This document shows, piece after piece, positions 7,609 to 15,767 of a stretch of 25,754 bases of DNA (positions within the stretch are counted from its first letter, which is position 1; every line of letters starts with the position of its first letter). The notes below the pieces were generated by a model. That model had not been told where the DNA came from and ran no database searches. It saw only the letters and a list, made by a program, of their open reading frames with translations. The stretch is from Actinobacteria bacterium UBA3086. Its GTDB lineage: Bacteria > Actinomycetota > Coriobacteriia > Anaerosomatales > UBA3086. The stretch lies in the NCBI GenBank assembly GCA_002367305.1, contig DFBG01000145.1, positions 1-25,754 on the forward strand, given 5' to 3'. The position numbers and the translations under genes are program-made.

Positions 7609-8535
7609 ATGCACATACCTGAGGGCATGCTCACGCAACAGACCACGGTCGCTTCATGGATTGCTTCGCTACCCGTCGTGGGTTATGCGGTCGTCACCGT
7701 ACGCAAGAAGATGTCCGACTCTCGCGTCGTTCTCATGGCAGTGCTCGCCGCTCTGATCTTCGCGCTGCAGATGCTCAACTTCCCCGTGGCGGGCGGCACC
7801 TCCGGCCATTTCGCAGGCGGAGCAGCAGCAGCCATCATTCTGGGCCCCTGGGCGGCGGTACTCATCATGACCACCGTCCTCATCATTCAAGCATTCATGT
7901 TCGCCGACGGCGGCGTGCTCGCCCTGGGCGCCAACATGTTCAACATGGCAATCGTCGGCCCCATGGTGGGCTGGGCGGTCTATGCACTCGTGACCAAGTT
8001 GCGCGACACCCGCGTGGGAAGATCGATCGGCTCCTTCACCGCGGCATGGTCAGCCACCATGGCCGCGGCTCTGTGCGCAGGCCTCATGCTTTGGATCTCG
8101 GGCCGTGCGCCCTTTGGAATCGCTGTGGGCTCGATGGCCTTCTGGCACGCCATCATAGGCGTCGGTGAGGGCCTCATCACCGCAGCGCTCGTCAACTACA
8201 TCCTATCGGTTCGTCCCGACATCCTCGAAGCGCCCGAGCGCACGGTTTCCACCCGCGGTGTGGCTATCGGTATGGGCGTGTTGGCTTTCCTCGCAGCGGG
8301 ACTCTCGTTCCTTGCCTCAGGCAACCCGGACGGTCTGGAGTACGTCTACGAGAAGATCGGCACCTCGTACACCGCCACGGAGCTCGTCTCGGGCCCACTC
8401 CCCGACTATGCCGTTCCCGGACTCAGTAATGAGACCCTTGCAGGCATTCTGGCTGGATTCGTGGGTGTGATCGTGACCGGAGTCGGACTCTACGCAGTGA
8501 TCACGGCACTTCGCGGCCGGCGCCTGGGCCAATAG
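7609..8535 (+). CDS. nikM: ECF-type nickel transporter, fused substrate-binding and NikN-like subunit (NikMN)
   Basis: A 308-residue membrane protein, the substrate-specific component of an energy-coupling-factor metal importer. It begins MHIPEGML: in the CbiM/NikM family the N-terminal Met-His forms part of the buried metal site, and GGTSGHFAGG is a second family hallmark. The first ~210 residues have multiple membrane helices. The C-terminal part carries the PDGLE motif at residues 240-244, flanked by two membrane helices, as in CbiN/NikN-type subunits, so M and N functions are fused. Nickel rather than cobalt is inferred from the cotranscribed nikR and the nearby hyp genes. A GAGGA ribosome-binding site precedes the ATG. 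Confidence 0.92.
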   Translation: MHIPEGMLTQQTTVASWIASLPVVGYAVVTVRKKMSDSRVVLMAVLAALIFALQMLNFPVAGGTSGHFAGGAAAAIILGPWAAVLIMTTVLIIQAFMFADGGVLALGANMFNMAIVGPMVGWAVYALVTKLRDTRVGRSIGSFTAAWSATMAAALCAGLMLWISGRAPFGIAVGSMAFWHAIIGVGEGLITAALVNYILSVRPDILEAPERTVSTRGVAIGMGVLAFLAAGLSFLASGNPDGLEYVYEKIGTSYTATELVSGPLPDYAVPGLSNETLAGILAGFVGVIVTGVGLYAVITALRGRRLGQ

Positions 8536-8545
8536 AGAAGCACCT

Positions 8546-9433
8546 ATGACGCCCGCATCACACGACAAACACGGTTCACCGCAGGGCGTGCATCGCCACG
8601 TGCATGCGCACGATGCCGAGCCGAAACATCGCCACCCACATCACCACACAGAGCGGGATGCGCCCGCCCACGAGCACACACATGGAACCGGATTCCACGC
8701 GCTGACGTACATCTGCTCGCCGATCCATGAGCTCGACCCACGCGCCAAGATCGCAAGCGCACTCGCGATCGTCATCGCCGTGGTCGTGGGACCTCCGCCT
8801 CGTGCCGAGGAGTTCGGTGCGCTCGTGGCGCTCCTCGTGGCCATCGCACTTCTGGCCAGACTCCCCGTGCTTCGCGTGCTCAAGCGGAGCACACTGGTCA
8901 TTCCCTTCGCGGGGACGATCGCACTGTTCGCCCCGCTCCAAGGCGACGCCGGCTCACTCAATGTCACCGGTTTCGCAACCGCGTACGCAGGCGGTGGCTG
9001 GATCGCCGCCTGGGCCATCCTGAGCAAGGCGTGGCTGTCCGCGTTCACTATGCTGATCCTCGCAGCAACCACACCGCCGCCTCAGCTCTTCGAGGGAATG
9101 GCGCGTCTGCACATGCCCCGAATCATCATCATGCTCCTGTCGTTCATCTTTCGATACGCGGATGTGCTTCGTGCGCAGATCGTCTCGATGCGACGAGCCA
9201 TCGCCAGCCGAGGATATGCCTTGTCACGCTGGCGCACGCTCAAGCTCTACGGCCATCTCGCGGGCAACATGTTCATCCGCTCGTACGAGCGAGGAGAACG
9301 TGTGTACGCCTCGATGCTCGCCCGCGGGTACACCGGCGTATTGCCCACAACGGAGCACCTCTCATTCACCCTCACCGATGTGCTTGCGACCACCACCATG
9401 CTCCTTGCTGCATTCGCCCTTCTCCTCTACTGA
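8546..9433 (+). CDS. nikQ: ECF transporter transmembrane T-component, His-rich N-terminus (NikQ)
   Basis: A 295-residue coupling subunit of the nickel importer. After residue ~52 it is a normal CbiQ/EcfT protein: SPIHELDPRAKI at the start, several membrane helices, and coupling helices with the family Ala-Arg-Gly-type motifs AIASRGY and SMLARGY, which dock on the ATPase. The first 51 residues are unusual: polar, disordered-looking and holding 15 histidines in HxH runs (VHRHVHAH, HRHPHHH, HEHTH). Such a tail could chelate nickel on the cytoplasmic side. It follows nikMN after 10 bp and precedes nikO by 14 bp. Confidence 0.93.
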   Translation: MTPASHDKHGSPQGVHRHVHAHDAEPKHRHPHHHTERDAPAHEHTHGTGFHALTYICSPIHELDPRAKIASALAIVIAVVVGPPPRAEEFGALVALLVAIALLARLPVLRVLKRSTLVIPFAGTIALFAPLQGDAGSLNVTGFATAYAGGGWIAAWAILSKAWLSAFTMLILAATTPPPQLFEGMARLHMPRIIIMLLSFIFRYADVLRAQIVSMRRAIASRGYALSRWRTLKLYGHLAGNMFIRSYERGERVYASMLARGYTGVLPTTEHLSFTLTDVLATTTMLLAAFALLLY

Positions 9434-9447
9434 CCGGACAGGACGCC

Positions 9448-10206
9448 ATGGACAACGCCGCTCATGATCCAGCCATAGCACTCCAGGGCATTGAGTACGC
9501 CTACCCTGACGGCACCCGCGCACTCGTCGGTATCAATCTCTCGATCGCGCCCGGCGAACGGGTCGCACTTCTCGGGCCCAACGGTGCAGGCAAGTCCACA
9601 CTGATCCTGCACATCAACGGCATCGTTCGCGCATCAGTGGGAACGGCTGCGATCCAAGGCACCCAACTCACCGATGCGACCGTACGCGACATCAGATCCC
9701 GCGTCGGCCTGGTGTTCCAGGACCCGGACGACCAGCTGTTCATGACCACCGTCTATGACGATGTGGCGTTCGGAGCGCAGAACATGGGCCTCGACCGAGA
9801 CGAAGTGGATCGGCGCGTCCATGAGGCGCTGCATGCCGTGGGCCTTGCCGACACGGCGAGCCGACCCGGCCAGCACCTGAGTTTCGGCCAGAAGAAGCGG
9901 ATCGCGTTGGCGACGGTGCTCGCGATGTCGCCGGAGGTGCTCGTACTCGATGAGCCAACCTCCAACCTCGATCCGCGAGCCAAGCGCAAGATGGTCAGCC
10001 TACTCGAGTCACTCGACTCCACGCTCGTCGTCGCCACCCACGACATGGAGCTCGCATGGACCCTGTGCGAGCGTGCCGTGGTCATCGACGGCGGGCGCGT
10101 CGTCGCCGACGGTCCGGCCAAGAAGATCATGACCGACGAGGACCTGCTCGATACTCACGGCTTGGAGTTGCCGCCGTCCGTTCGCGCAAGCCGCGACCTG
10201 CGCTGA
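9448..10206 (+). CDS. nikO: ECF transporter ATP-binding subunit (NikO)
   Basis: A 252-residue ABC ATPase that powers the nickel importer. Walker A GPNGAGKST is at residues 43-51, the Q-loop in VFQDPDDQL, the ABC signature as LSFGQKKR, Walker B as VLVLDEPTSNLD and the switch His in ATHDMEL. The VFQDPDDQLF form is typical of EcfA/CbiO. The ATG at 9448 was chosen because AGGA lies just upstream and the ABC domain begins at once; the frame is open further upstream but there it only shadows nikQ. A single ATPase gene suggests a homodimer. Confidence 0.94.
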   Translation: MDNAAHDPAIALQGIEYAYPDGTRALVGINLSIAPGERVALLGPNGAGKSTLILHINGIVRASVGTAAIQGTQLTDATVRDIRSRVGLVFQDPDDQLFMTTVYDDVAFGAQNMGLDRDEVDRRVHEALHAVGLADTASRPGQHLSFGQKKRIALATVLAMSPEVLVLDEPTSNLDPRAKRKMVSLLESLDSTLVVATHDMELAWTLCERAVVIDGGRVVADGPAKKIMTDEDLLDTHGLELPPSVRASRDLR

Positions 10207-10219
10207 TACAATGAAGTCG
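10204..10219 (+). promoter_or_regulatory. Extended -10 promoter for a probable leaderless transcript
   Basis: TGATACAAT at 10204-10212 reads as TG-N-TACAAT, an extended -10 box. The GTG start of the next gene begins at 10219, exactly 7 nt after the last T of the -10 box, where transcription would be expected to start. No Shine-Dalgarno site precedes this GTG. These facts fit a leaderless mRNA, common in actinobacteria. The TG of the motif belongs to the nikO stop codon. No good -35 box is seen, which an extended -10 may not need. Confidence 0.55.
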
Positions 10220-10917
10220 TGAAGCCCAAACAAACCAAGTCCACGCTCCACCCCAAGGAGAACACCGGGGAGACCCCGCACTACTGGGAGTGCCCCGAGT
10301 GTGGGTTCCTGTCTGCCAGTGCCAAGTTCGGCAGCGGTGAGCGGGGTTGTCCCGAGTGTGGGCTGAGCGGTGGCGAACGCCGCGAGTTCCCTCCCCAGCG
10401 TCTCAAGCGACTTGACTCGCGTATCCGGAAGTATCACGCCGAGGGCGAGTCCGAGATCGTGGTCATCCTGATCGCGGCGTTCCTGGAGTCGATCCTTGAG
10501 GACATCATCGATCGCATCCTGACCGCACGGGGAGCTGACCTTACCGTTCGCCAGGTCGTGCTGGACGGGCAGAGAGCCATCGGTGGTCGCATCGGTCGCC
10601 TGTTCCCGAAACTCACGGGAGAGACGTTCGAAGACGCCGCAAAGGAACTGGGCTACCAGGAGTTCCCTCGTCGCTGGCGCGATATGCGCAGCGCCCGCAA
10701 TGCCTTCATCCATGACTCGCCGTTCAACAAGCCGCAGGAACGGCTGGACGCGCGCACCGCCTGCGAGGCGATGGATCTGCTCGATCAGGCATACCGACTG
10801 TTCGTTCTCATCAACAACAAGTTCGTCGCAGACGGCTACTTCGAGCACAAGGACCACAACGGGATCCCCACGCGCGACCCCAACGGCAGCCGTAGCGCCA
10901 AACCGCGTCGGTCCTGA
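10219..10917 (+). CDS. Zinc-ribbon protein with a HEPN-like helical domain, function unknown
   Basis: A 232-residue protein starting at GTG 10219 (the ATG at 10211 runs at once into a stop). Residues 25-47 form a zinc ribbon with two CPECG knuckles (C25/C28 and C44/C47). The rest is helical. RNAFIH at residues 160-165 (in DMRSARNAFIHDSP) fits the R-x4-6-H motif of HEPN domains, which in many members is the RNase active site; the helix AAFLESILEDIIDRIL also fits that fold. No nucleotidyltransferase antitoxin partner is next to it. It sits between nikO and hypF, all in the same direction. HEPN assignment is from motif only and could instead be a DUF4145-like non-nuclease relative. Confidence 0.7.
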   Translation: MKPKQTKSTLHPKENTGETPHYWECPECGFLSASAKFGSGERGCPECGLSGGERREFPPQRLKRLDSRIRKYHAEGESEIVVILIAAFLESILEDIIDRILTARGADLTVRQVVLDGQRAIGGRIGRLFPKLTGETFEDAAKELGYQEFPRRWRDMRSARNAFIHDSPFNKPQERLDARTACEAMDLLDQAYRLFVLINNKFVADGYFEHKDHNGIPTRDPNGSRSAKPRRS

Positions 10918-10927
10918 CGCGCCGACG
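10904..10927 (+). repeat. Overlapping inverted repeats before hypF
   Basis: CGCGTC 10904-10909 can pair with GACGCG 10916-10921, and CGTCGG 10906-10911 can pair with CCGACG 10922-10927. The two hairpins share bases and exclude each other. They span the stop codon of the zinc-ribbon gene and end 3 nt before the hypF ATG, which has no clear Shine-Dalgarno site. They may influence hypF translation; chance in GC-rich DNA is possible. Confidence 0.35.
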
Positions 10928-10930
10928 AAC

Positions 10931-13294
10931 ATGAGATCACTCACACTGCACATCACCGGTATCGTCCAGGGGGTCGGGTTCAGGCCCTTCGTGTACAACC
11001 TCGCCCACGAACTCGAACTGACGGGCTGGGTGCTCAACTCCTCGGACGGCGTATTCTGCACCATCCAAGGCTCGCCCTCGCACGCAAATGAGTTCGTGCG
11101 CAGGGTCCGCGACGATGCGCCACCCATGGCAGTTGTTGAGTCCGTGGTAGCCGAGGAGACCGAACCCGAGACATTCGACGGCTTCTCGATACGGGAGTCC
11201 GCAGCCATCCCTGGAGCTCGCACGCTGATCTCCCCGGACGTCGCAACGTGCAACGCGTGCGCAGCAGAACTGGTTGACCCCTCGGACCGACGACACCGCT
11301 ACCCCTTCATCAACTGCACCAACTGCGGTCCGCGCTTCACGATCATCTCCGACATCCCGTACGACCGTCCCCTGACCACCATGTCCGCGTTCCCCATGTG
11401 TCCCGAGTGTGCCGACGAGTACGCGGATCCGGCCAATCGCCGTTTTCACGCGCAGCCTGACGCGTGCTTCGTCTGCGGCCCGCGGCTCTACCTGAACTCA
11501 AACTCCGCGTACACGAGAACGGACGCCATTACCGACGCGATCTGGTCGCCGGACGCCGAGCCCGATCCCCGTCCTCACCGGGACCGCACGTCAGAGCGCG
11601 AACGATCCGATGCGATCCTGGCCGAGACGTCCCGACTGCTTCTGGACGGACGCATTCTCGCCATCAAGGGCCTTGGCGGGTTCCATGTCGCATGTGACGC
11701 CACCAACGAGGAGGCCGTGCGCAAACTACGCGAGCGCAAGCAGCGCAAGGGAAAACCGCTGGCCATCATGGTCGCGTCGGTGGATGAAGCACGCACTCTC
11801 TGTGAGATCAACGAGCAGGAGGAGACCCTCCTGAGCGGTCCCGTACGACCGATCGTGCTGCTCAAGTTGCGCGAGGATACCTCCGGTTCGGTGGCGCCGT
11901 CAGTGGCAGGCGACCTGCGCGAGATGGGCGTCATGCTTCCCTACACCCCGCTGCACCATCTGCTGTTGCACGACGTGGGCCGTCCGCTGGTGATGACATC
12001 GGGCAACATCTCCGATGAGCCCATCGCAACCGACAACGCCGAGGCGCTTGAGCGTCTGCATGGAATCGTGGATGCATATCTCATGCATGATCGTGCGATC
12101 CACTCGCGCTACGACGACTCAGTGGTACGCGTGGTCGGCGACATCGTCGAACCGGTACGGCGTGCGCGCGGATACGCGCCTTTCCCGCTTGATCTGCCTT
12201 TTGAGACCGACATCGACATTCTGGCGACTGGAACTGAACAGAAGAACACGTTCACGCTCCTGACCGGGCGACACGCCTTCGTATCGCAGCACATCGGCGA
12301 CATGGAGAACGCCGAGACACTCGATGCGTACGAGAAGACGATCGACCTCTACGAGGATCTCTTCCGTATCGATCCCAAACTCGTTGCCTACGACCTGCAC
12401 CCCGAGTATCTGTCGACGAAGTTCGGCCTAGGCCTTGATCTGCCCAAGACCGGCGTACAGCATCACCACGCCCACATCGTGAGCGTGACCGCCGAGCACG
12501 GTATCGACGAACCGGTGATCGGCTTCGCGTTCGACGGGACGGGATTCGGCGAGGACGGCACGATCTGGGGCGGAGAGATGCTCCTGTCCACGTGGAGCTC
12601 GTACGAACGTCTCGCGCACCTCACATGCGTGCCCATGCCAGGGGGCGCGGCCGCGGTGCGAAGACCAGCGCGCATGGCGGTCGGATGCATGCTCGGACTC
12701 GACCCCTCCATGCTGGAACATCCGGGTGCAGCTCCACTCCTCTCACGGCTCAAGGACGGCGAGGAACAGTTCCTTCGCCAGATGGTTGAGCGCCAAGTGA
12801 ACACGCCGCTCACGTCATCGATGGGTCGGCTTTTCGACGCCGTGTCCGCCCTCGCCGGAGTCAGAGACGACGCTCTGTACGAAGGGCAGGCTGCCATAGA
12901 GCTCGAGGCCGTCGCGGACGTCCAGGAAGCGGGAAGTTACGAATTCGGGCTGCCTGGACCCGAAGAGCAAGAGATTGATCCTCGGCCCGTGCTCTGGGCG
13001 ATACTGGAGGACATCGCGAACGATATACCCCGTGGGGTAATCTCAGCACGCTTCCATCGAGCAGTCTCGAAGGGTATAGTCACTATGGGCAAAGAAGCCA
13101 CGAAGCGCTTGGGAGCGCGGCATGTGGCCCTTGCGGGAGGCGTGTTCATGAATCGCCTCGTCCTGGGAGCTGCGGTACGCGGCCTGACGGATGAGGGGCT
13201 TCTTCCTCTCACGCACGTGAGTTTGCCTATGAACGATGGCGCCGTCTCATACGGCCAAGCGGTCGTTGCTTGGGCGAGGCGGCACGAAGTTTGA
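10931..13294 (+). CDS. hypF: Carbamoyltransferase HypF (hydrogenase maturation)
   Basis: A 787-residue protein that uses carbamoyl phosphate and ATP to load a carbamoyl group on the C-terminal Cys of HypE, the source of the cyanide ligands of [NiFe] hydrogenase. Domains in order: acylphosphatase (VQGVGFRPF with R18; N36); a zinc-finger pair with four CxxC knuckles at C107/C110, C129/C132, C157/C160 and C179/C182; a YrdC-like domain (KGLGGFHVACDA, RKGKPLAIM); and a Kae1-like C-terminal domain (HHHAHIVSV, FDGTGFGEDGTIWGGE). A polar, Arg/Asp-rich linker of about 40 residues separates zinc fingers and YrdC. The ATG at 10931 puts the acylphosphatase domain right at the N-terminus; the ribosome-binding site is poor. 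Confidence 0.96.
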   Translation: MRSLTLHITGIVQGVGFRPFVYNLAHELELTGWVLNSSDGVFCTIQGSPSHANEFVRRVRDDAPPMAVVESVVAEETEPETFDGFSIRESAAIPGARTLISPDVATCNACAAELVDPSDRRHRYPFINCTNCGPRFTIISDIPYDRPLTTMSAFPMCPECADEYADPANRRFHAQPDACFVCGPRLYLNSNSAYTRTDAITDAIWSPDAEPDPRPHRDRTSERERSDAILAETSRLLLDGRILAIKGLGGFHVACDATNEEAVRKLRERKQRKGKPLAIMVASVDEARTLCEINEQEETLLSGPVRPIVLLKLREDTSGSVAPSVAGDLREMGVMLPYTPLHHLLLHDVGRPLVMTSGNISDEPIATDNAEALERLHGIVDAYLMHDRAIHSRYDDSVVRVVGDIVEPVRRARGYAPFPLDLPFETDIDILATGTEQKNTFTLLTGRHAFVSQHIGDMENAETLDAYEKTIDLYEDLFRIDPKLVAYDLHPEYLSTKFGLGLDLPKTGVQHHHAHIVSVTAEHGIDEPVIGFAFDGTGFGEDGTIWGGEMLLSTWSSYERLAHLTCVPMPGGAAAVRRPARMAVGCMLGLDPSMLEHPGAAPLLSRLKDGEEQFLRQMVERQVNTPLTSSMGRLFDAVSALAGVRDDALYEGQAAIELEAVADVQEAGSYEFGLPGPEEQEIDPRPVLWAILEDIANDIPRGVISARFHRAVSKGIVTMGKEATKRLGARHVALAGGVFMNRLVLGAAVRGLTDEGLLPLTHVSLPMNDGAVSYGQAVVAWARRHEV

Positions 13295-13345
13295 TTGCAT
13301 ACGTATACGCGCACACGCGCACAGTAAGTTCGAAGGAGGACCAAT
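13295..13345 (+). other. hypF-hypC intergenic segment
   Basis: These 51 bp hold the palindromic stretch CATACGTATACG and a short tandem GCGCACAC-GCGCAC, then the AAGGAGG ribosome-binding site of hypC. It is the only gap of note before hypC in the hyp run. I see no convincing promoter or terminator. Confidence 0.35.
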
Positions 13346-13603
13346 ATGTGTCTCGCGATACCCGCAAGGATCACCAAACTTGAAGAGAACAACATGGCCG
13401 AGGTGGATATTCTCGGCGTGTCACGACACGTAAGTCTCGAAATGGTGCCTGAAGCGAAGGTCGAGGACTACGCCCTCATCCACGCCGGGTTCGCGATCCA
13501 AGTCGTTGACGAAGAGTACGCTCTGGAAACACTGGAGATCCTCAAGTCCGTTGACGGTCTCCTGGCCGCCGAAGAGGAGATCCTGGAGAGCGAGGCATCG
13601 TGA
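13346..13603 (+). CDS. hypC: Hydrogenase maturation chaperone HypC
   Basis: An 85-residue HypC/HupF family chaperone. It starts with the hallmark MCLAIPARI, whose Cys2 (after Met removal the N-terminal Cys) contacts the iron centre and HypD. It also has the conserved DYALIHAGFAIQ stretch and an acidic C-terminal tail. HypC and HypD together carry the Fe(CN)2CO unit to the large hydrogenase subunit. AAGGAGG precedes the ATG by a good spacing. Its stop overlaps the start of hypD, so the two partners are translationally coupled. Confidence 0.97.
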   Translation: MCLAIPARITKLEENNMAEVDILGVSRHVSLEMVPEAKVEDYALIHAGFAIQVVDEEYALETLEILKSVDGLLAAEEEILESEAS

Positions 13604-14694
13604 TGGACCTCTCCGGCTTCAGAAACCCGGAGATCGCAACCAAACTCATCGCACGTCTCAACGCGGTATCGACGGAGCCCGTGAAGTTCATGGAGGTCTG
13701 TGGCACGCACACCGTCTCCATCGCCAAGCACGGGCTTCGCGACATCATGCCTGAGACGCTCACCCTGCTGTCGGGTCCCGGTTGTCCCGTGTGCGTCACC
13801 AGCAACACCGACATCGACACGGCGATCGAGTTCGCAAAGCAGCCAGGTGTGATCGTCACCACCTTCGGCGACATGATGAAAGTCCCCGGCTCATACACCT
13901 CCATGTCGGAGGAGAAAGCCGCCGGATCGGACATCCGCATCGTCTACTCCCCGCTCGATGCCCTGCAGATCGCAAAAAATAATCCCGACAACAAGGTCGT
14001 ATTCATCGGCGTTGGTTTCGAGACTACCGCGCCCATCATCGCAGCGACGATCGAGCGAGCGATGGCCATGAGACTCGACAACTTCTTGGTCTACTCCGCG
14101 CACAAGACAGTTCCTGAGGCACTTCGCGTCTTGGTCAACGACCCGGACGTGCAGATCGGCGGCTTCATACTGCCTGGGCACGTCTCCACCATCATCGGCC
14201 TGGAACCCTATCGCTTCTTGGCCGATGAGTACGACGTCCCGTGCGTGATCACAGGCTTCGAGCCCGTGGACGTGCTTCAGGGGATCTGGATGCTCGCCGA
14301 GCAGGTCGCCGACGGCCGCTCGGAAGTCGAAATCGCTTACACTCGCGGTGTCGCAGCTGAAGGCAACCCCACAGCGATCGCCAAGATTGAGAAGGTGTTC
14401 GAACCCTGCGATGCTGAGTGGCGCGGGATCGGCATGATCCCAGGAACCGGACTCAAGATTCGAGAAGAGTACGGGGCGCATGACGCACTGAGGGTCATCC
14501 CCGTCACTCCGCCACCACCCAAGGAGATCAAGGGCTGCCAGTGCGGCGAGGTGCTCCGCGGCGTGATACTGCCGTTCGAGTGCAAGCTCTTCGCTCGTGG
14601 CTGCACCCCTGAGCACCCCATCGGGCCCTGCATGGTCTCCTCGGAAGGCTCATGCGCGGCATACTATCGCTATACGGATCACGGAAGATCGTAA
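13603..14694 (+). CDS. hypD: Fe-S scaffold protein HypD (hydrogenase maturation)
   Basis: A 363-residue scaffold on which Fe(CN)2CO is assembled. Key family cysteines are present: C33 in EVCGTHT, C61 and C64 in GPGCPVCVT (same 28-residue spacing as C41/C69/C72 of E. coli HypD). A C-terminal cluster (CQCGEVLRG, CKLFARGC, GPCMVSSEGSC) matches the [4Fe-4S] site. The ATG at 13603 overlaps the hypC TGA as TGATG; a GTG one codon earlier (13600) is an alternative start. A GGAGAG sequence upstream can serve as ribosome-binding site. Confidence 0.96.
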   Translation: MDLSGFRNPEIATKLIARLNAVSTEPVKFMEVCGTHTVSIAKHGLRDIMPETLTLLSGPGCPVCVTSNTDIDTAIEFAKQPGVIVTTFGDMMKVPGSYTSMSEEKAAGSDIRIVYSPLDALQIAKNNPDNKVVFIGVGFETTAPIIAATIERAMAMRLDNFLVYSAHKTVPEALRVLVNDPDVQIGGFILPGHVSTIIGLEPYRFLADEYDVPCVITGFEPVDVLQGIWMLAEQVADGRSEVEIAYTRGVAAEGNPTAIAKIEKVFEPCDAEWRGIGMIPGTGLKIREEYGAHDALRVIPVTPPPPKEIKGCQCGEVLRGVILPFECKLFARGCTPEHPIGPCMVSSEGSCAAYYRYTDHGRS

Positions 14695-14756
14695 GGGCGC
14701 CCGCTGCGCCGACACGCAGCGACCATACGCCCCTGATGCAGTACGGAGGCTCACGG

Positions 14757-15767
14757 ATGCGACAGGACAAGATCCTGCTGGCTCACGGCAGCGGCGGCAC
14801 CATGATGCGCGATCTGATCGAGGACGTCTTCATGAGTGGGTTCGATGACGAGATCCTCTCACGCATGGAGGATGCTGCTGCGCTCGACGTACCGCCGGGA
14901 CGCATCTCCATGTCCACGGACACCTACGTCGTGAACCCCGTGTTCTTTCCCGGTGGAGACATCGGAAGGCTTGCGATCTGCGGCACCGTGAACGACGTGG
15001 CGACCGCCGGTGCGACGCCGCTCTACCTCTCCGTCGGCTTCATCCTCGAAGAGGGCTTCCCTGTCGCCGACTTGCGACGCATCCTTGAGACCATGCGCGA
15101 CTCGGCCGCTGAGGCAGGTGTCCAGATCGTCACCGGTGACACCAAGGTCGTCGAGAAAGGCCACGCCGACGGCATCTTCATCAACACCGCCGGTATCGGC
15201 GTCATCCGCGAGGGCGTCTCGCTCTCCAGCGGGTCGTGCGTCCCCGGTGACAAGGTGCTGCTCTCGGGCACGCTTGGCGACCATGGCATCGCAGTCGTCT
15301 CGATTCGCGAAGGTCTCACCTTCGACACCGACATCGAGACCGATGCCGCACCGCTGAACCATCTGATCAACGCCACGCTCGACGCGGCGCCCAATGCTCG
15401 CTGCTTCCGCGATCCCACGCGCGGCGGACTCGCATCCACACTCAACGAGCTCGCGGGCGCGTCGGCTGTGTCCATCACGGTCGAGGAGGATCTGGTGCCC
15501 GTTCGCCCACAGGTTCGCGGCGCGAGCGAGATGCTGGGCTACGACGTCTTCCAGGTCGCCAACGAGGGCAAGATGGTGAGCATCGTACCTGCGGACGAGG
15601 CTGACGCAGCGCTCGAGGCCATGCGCAACGCGCCGTACGGTGCGGACGCCGCGATCATCGGTGAAGTGGCCGAAGGTCCCGCAGGCAAGGTCTATGTGAA
15701 GACCGGCTTCGGCTCCAAGCGCATCATGGACATGCTCGTCGGCGAACAGCTCCCCCGTATCTGCTGA
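14757..15767 (+). CDS. hypE: Carbamoyl dehydratase HypE (hydrogenase maturation)
   Basis: A 336-residue member of the PurM/ThiL/SelD-like ATP-binding family that dehydrates the HypF-added thiocarbamate to thiocyanate. It has the N-terminal LLAHGSGGTMMRDLI motif, STDTYVVNPVFFPGGDIG with metal/ATP residues, and CRDPTRGG-like RDPTRGGLAST. The C-terminus is PRIC, the carrier cysteine needed for the reaction. The ATG at 14757 has GGAGG 7 nt upstream; the earlier ATG at 14736 would add only seven residues and lacks such a site. hypD ends 62 bp before. Confidence 0.97.
   Translation: MRQDKILLAHGSGGTMMRDLIEDVFMSGFDDEILSRMEDAAALDVPPGRISMSTDTYVVNPVFFPGGDIGRLAICGTVNDVATAGATPLYLSVGFILEEGFPVADLRRILETMRDSAAEAGVQIVTGDTKVVEKGHADGIFINTAGIGVIREGVSLSSGSCVPGDKVLLSGTLGDHGIAVVSIREGLTFDTDIETDAAPLNHLINATLDAAPNARCFRDPTRGGLASTLNELAGASAVSITVEEDLVPVRPQVRGASEMLGYDVFQVANEGKMVSIVPADEADAALEAMRNAPYGADAAIIGEVAEGPAGKVYVKTGFGSKRIMDMLVGEQLPRIC

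Noticed and set aside
8546..8697. His-rich nikQ start as an annotation error, with a true start downstream
   Set aside because: The ATG at 8546 is spaced 10 bp after nikMN and no better start codon with a ribosome-binding site is seen before the EcfT domain; the tail is kept, with this noted as the main alternative.
10009..11253. Minus-strand frame of 414 codons
   Set aside because: It spans nikO, the zinc-ribbon gene and hypF on the opposite strand, all with clear motifs; it is a codon-bias shadow.
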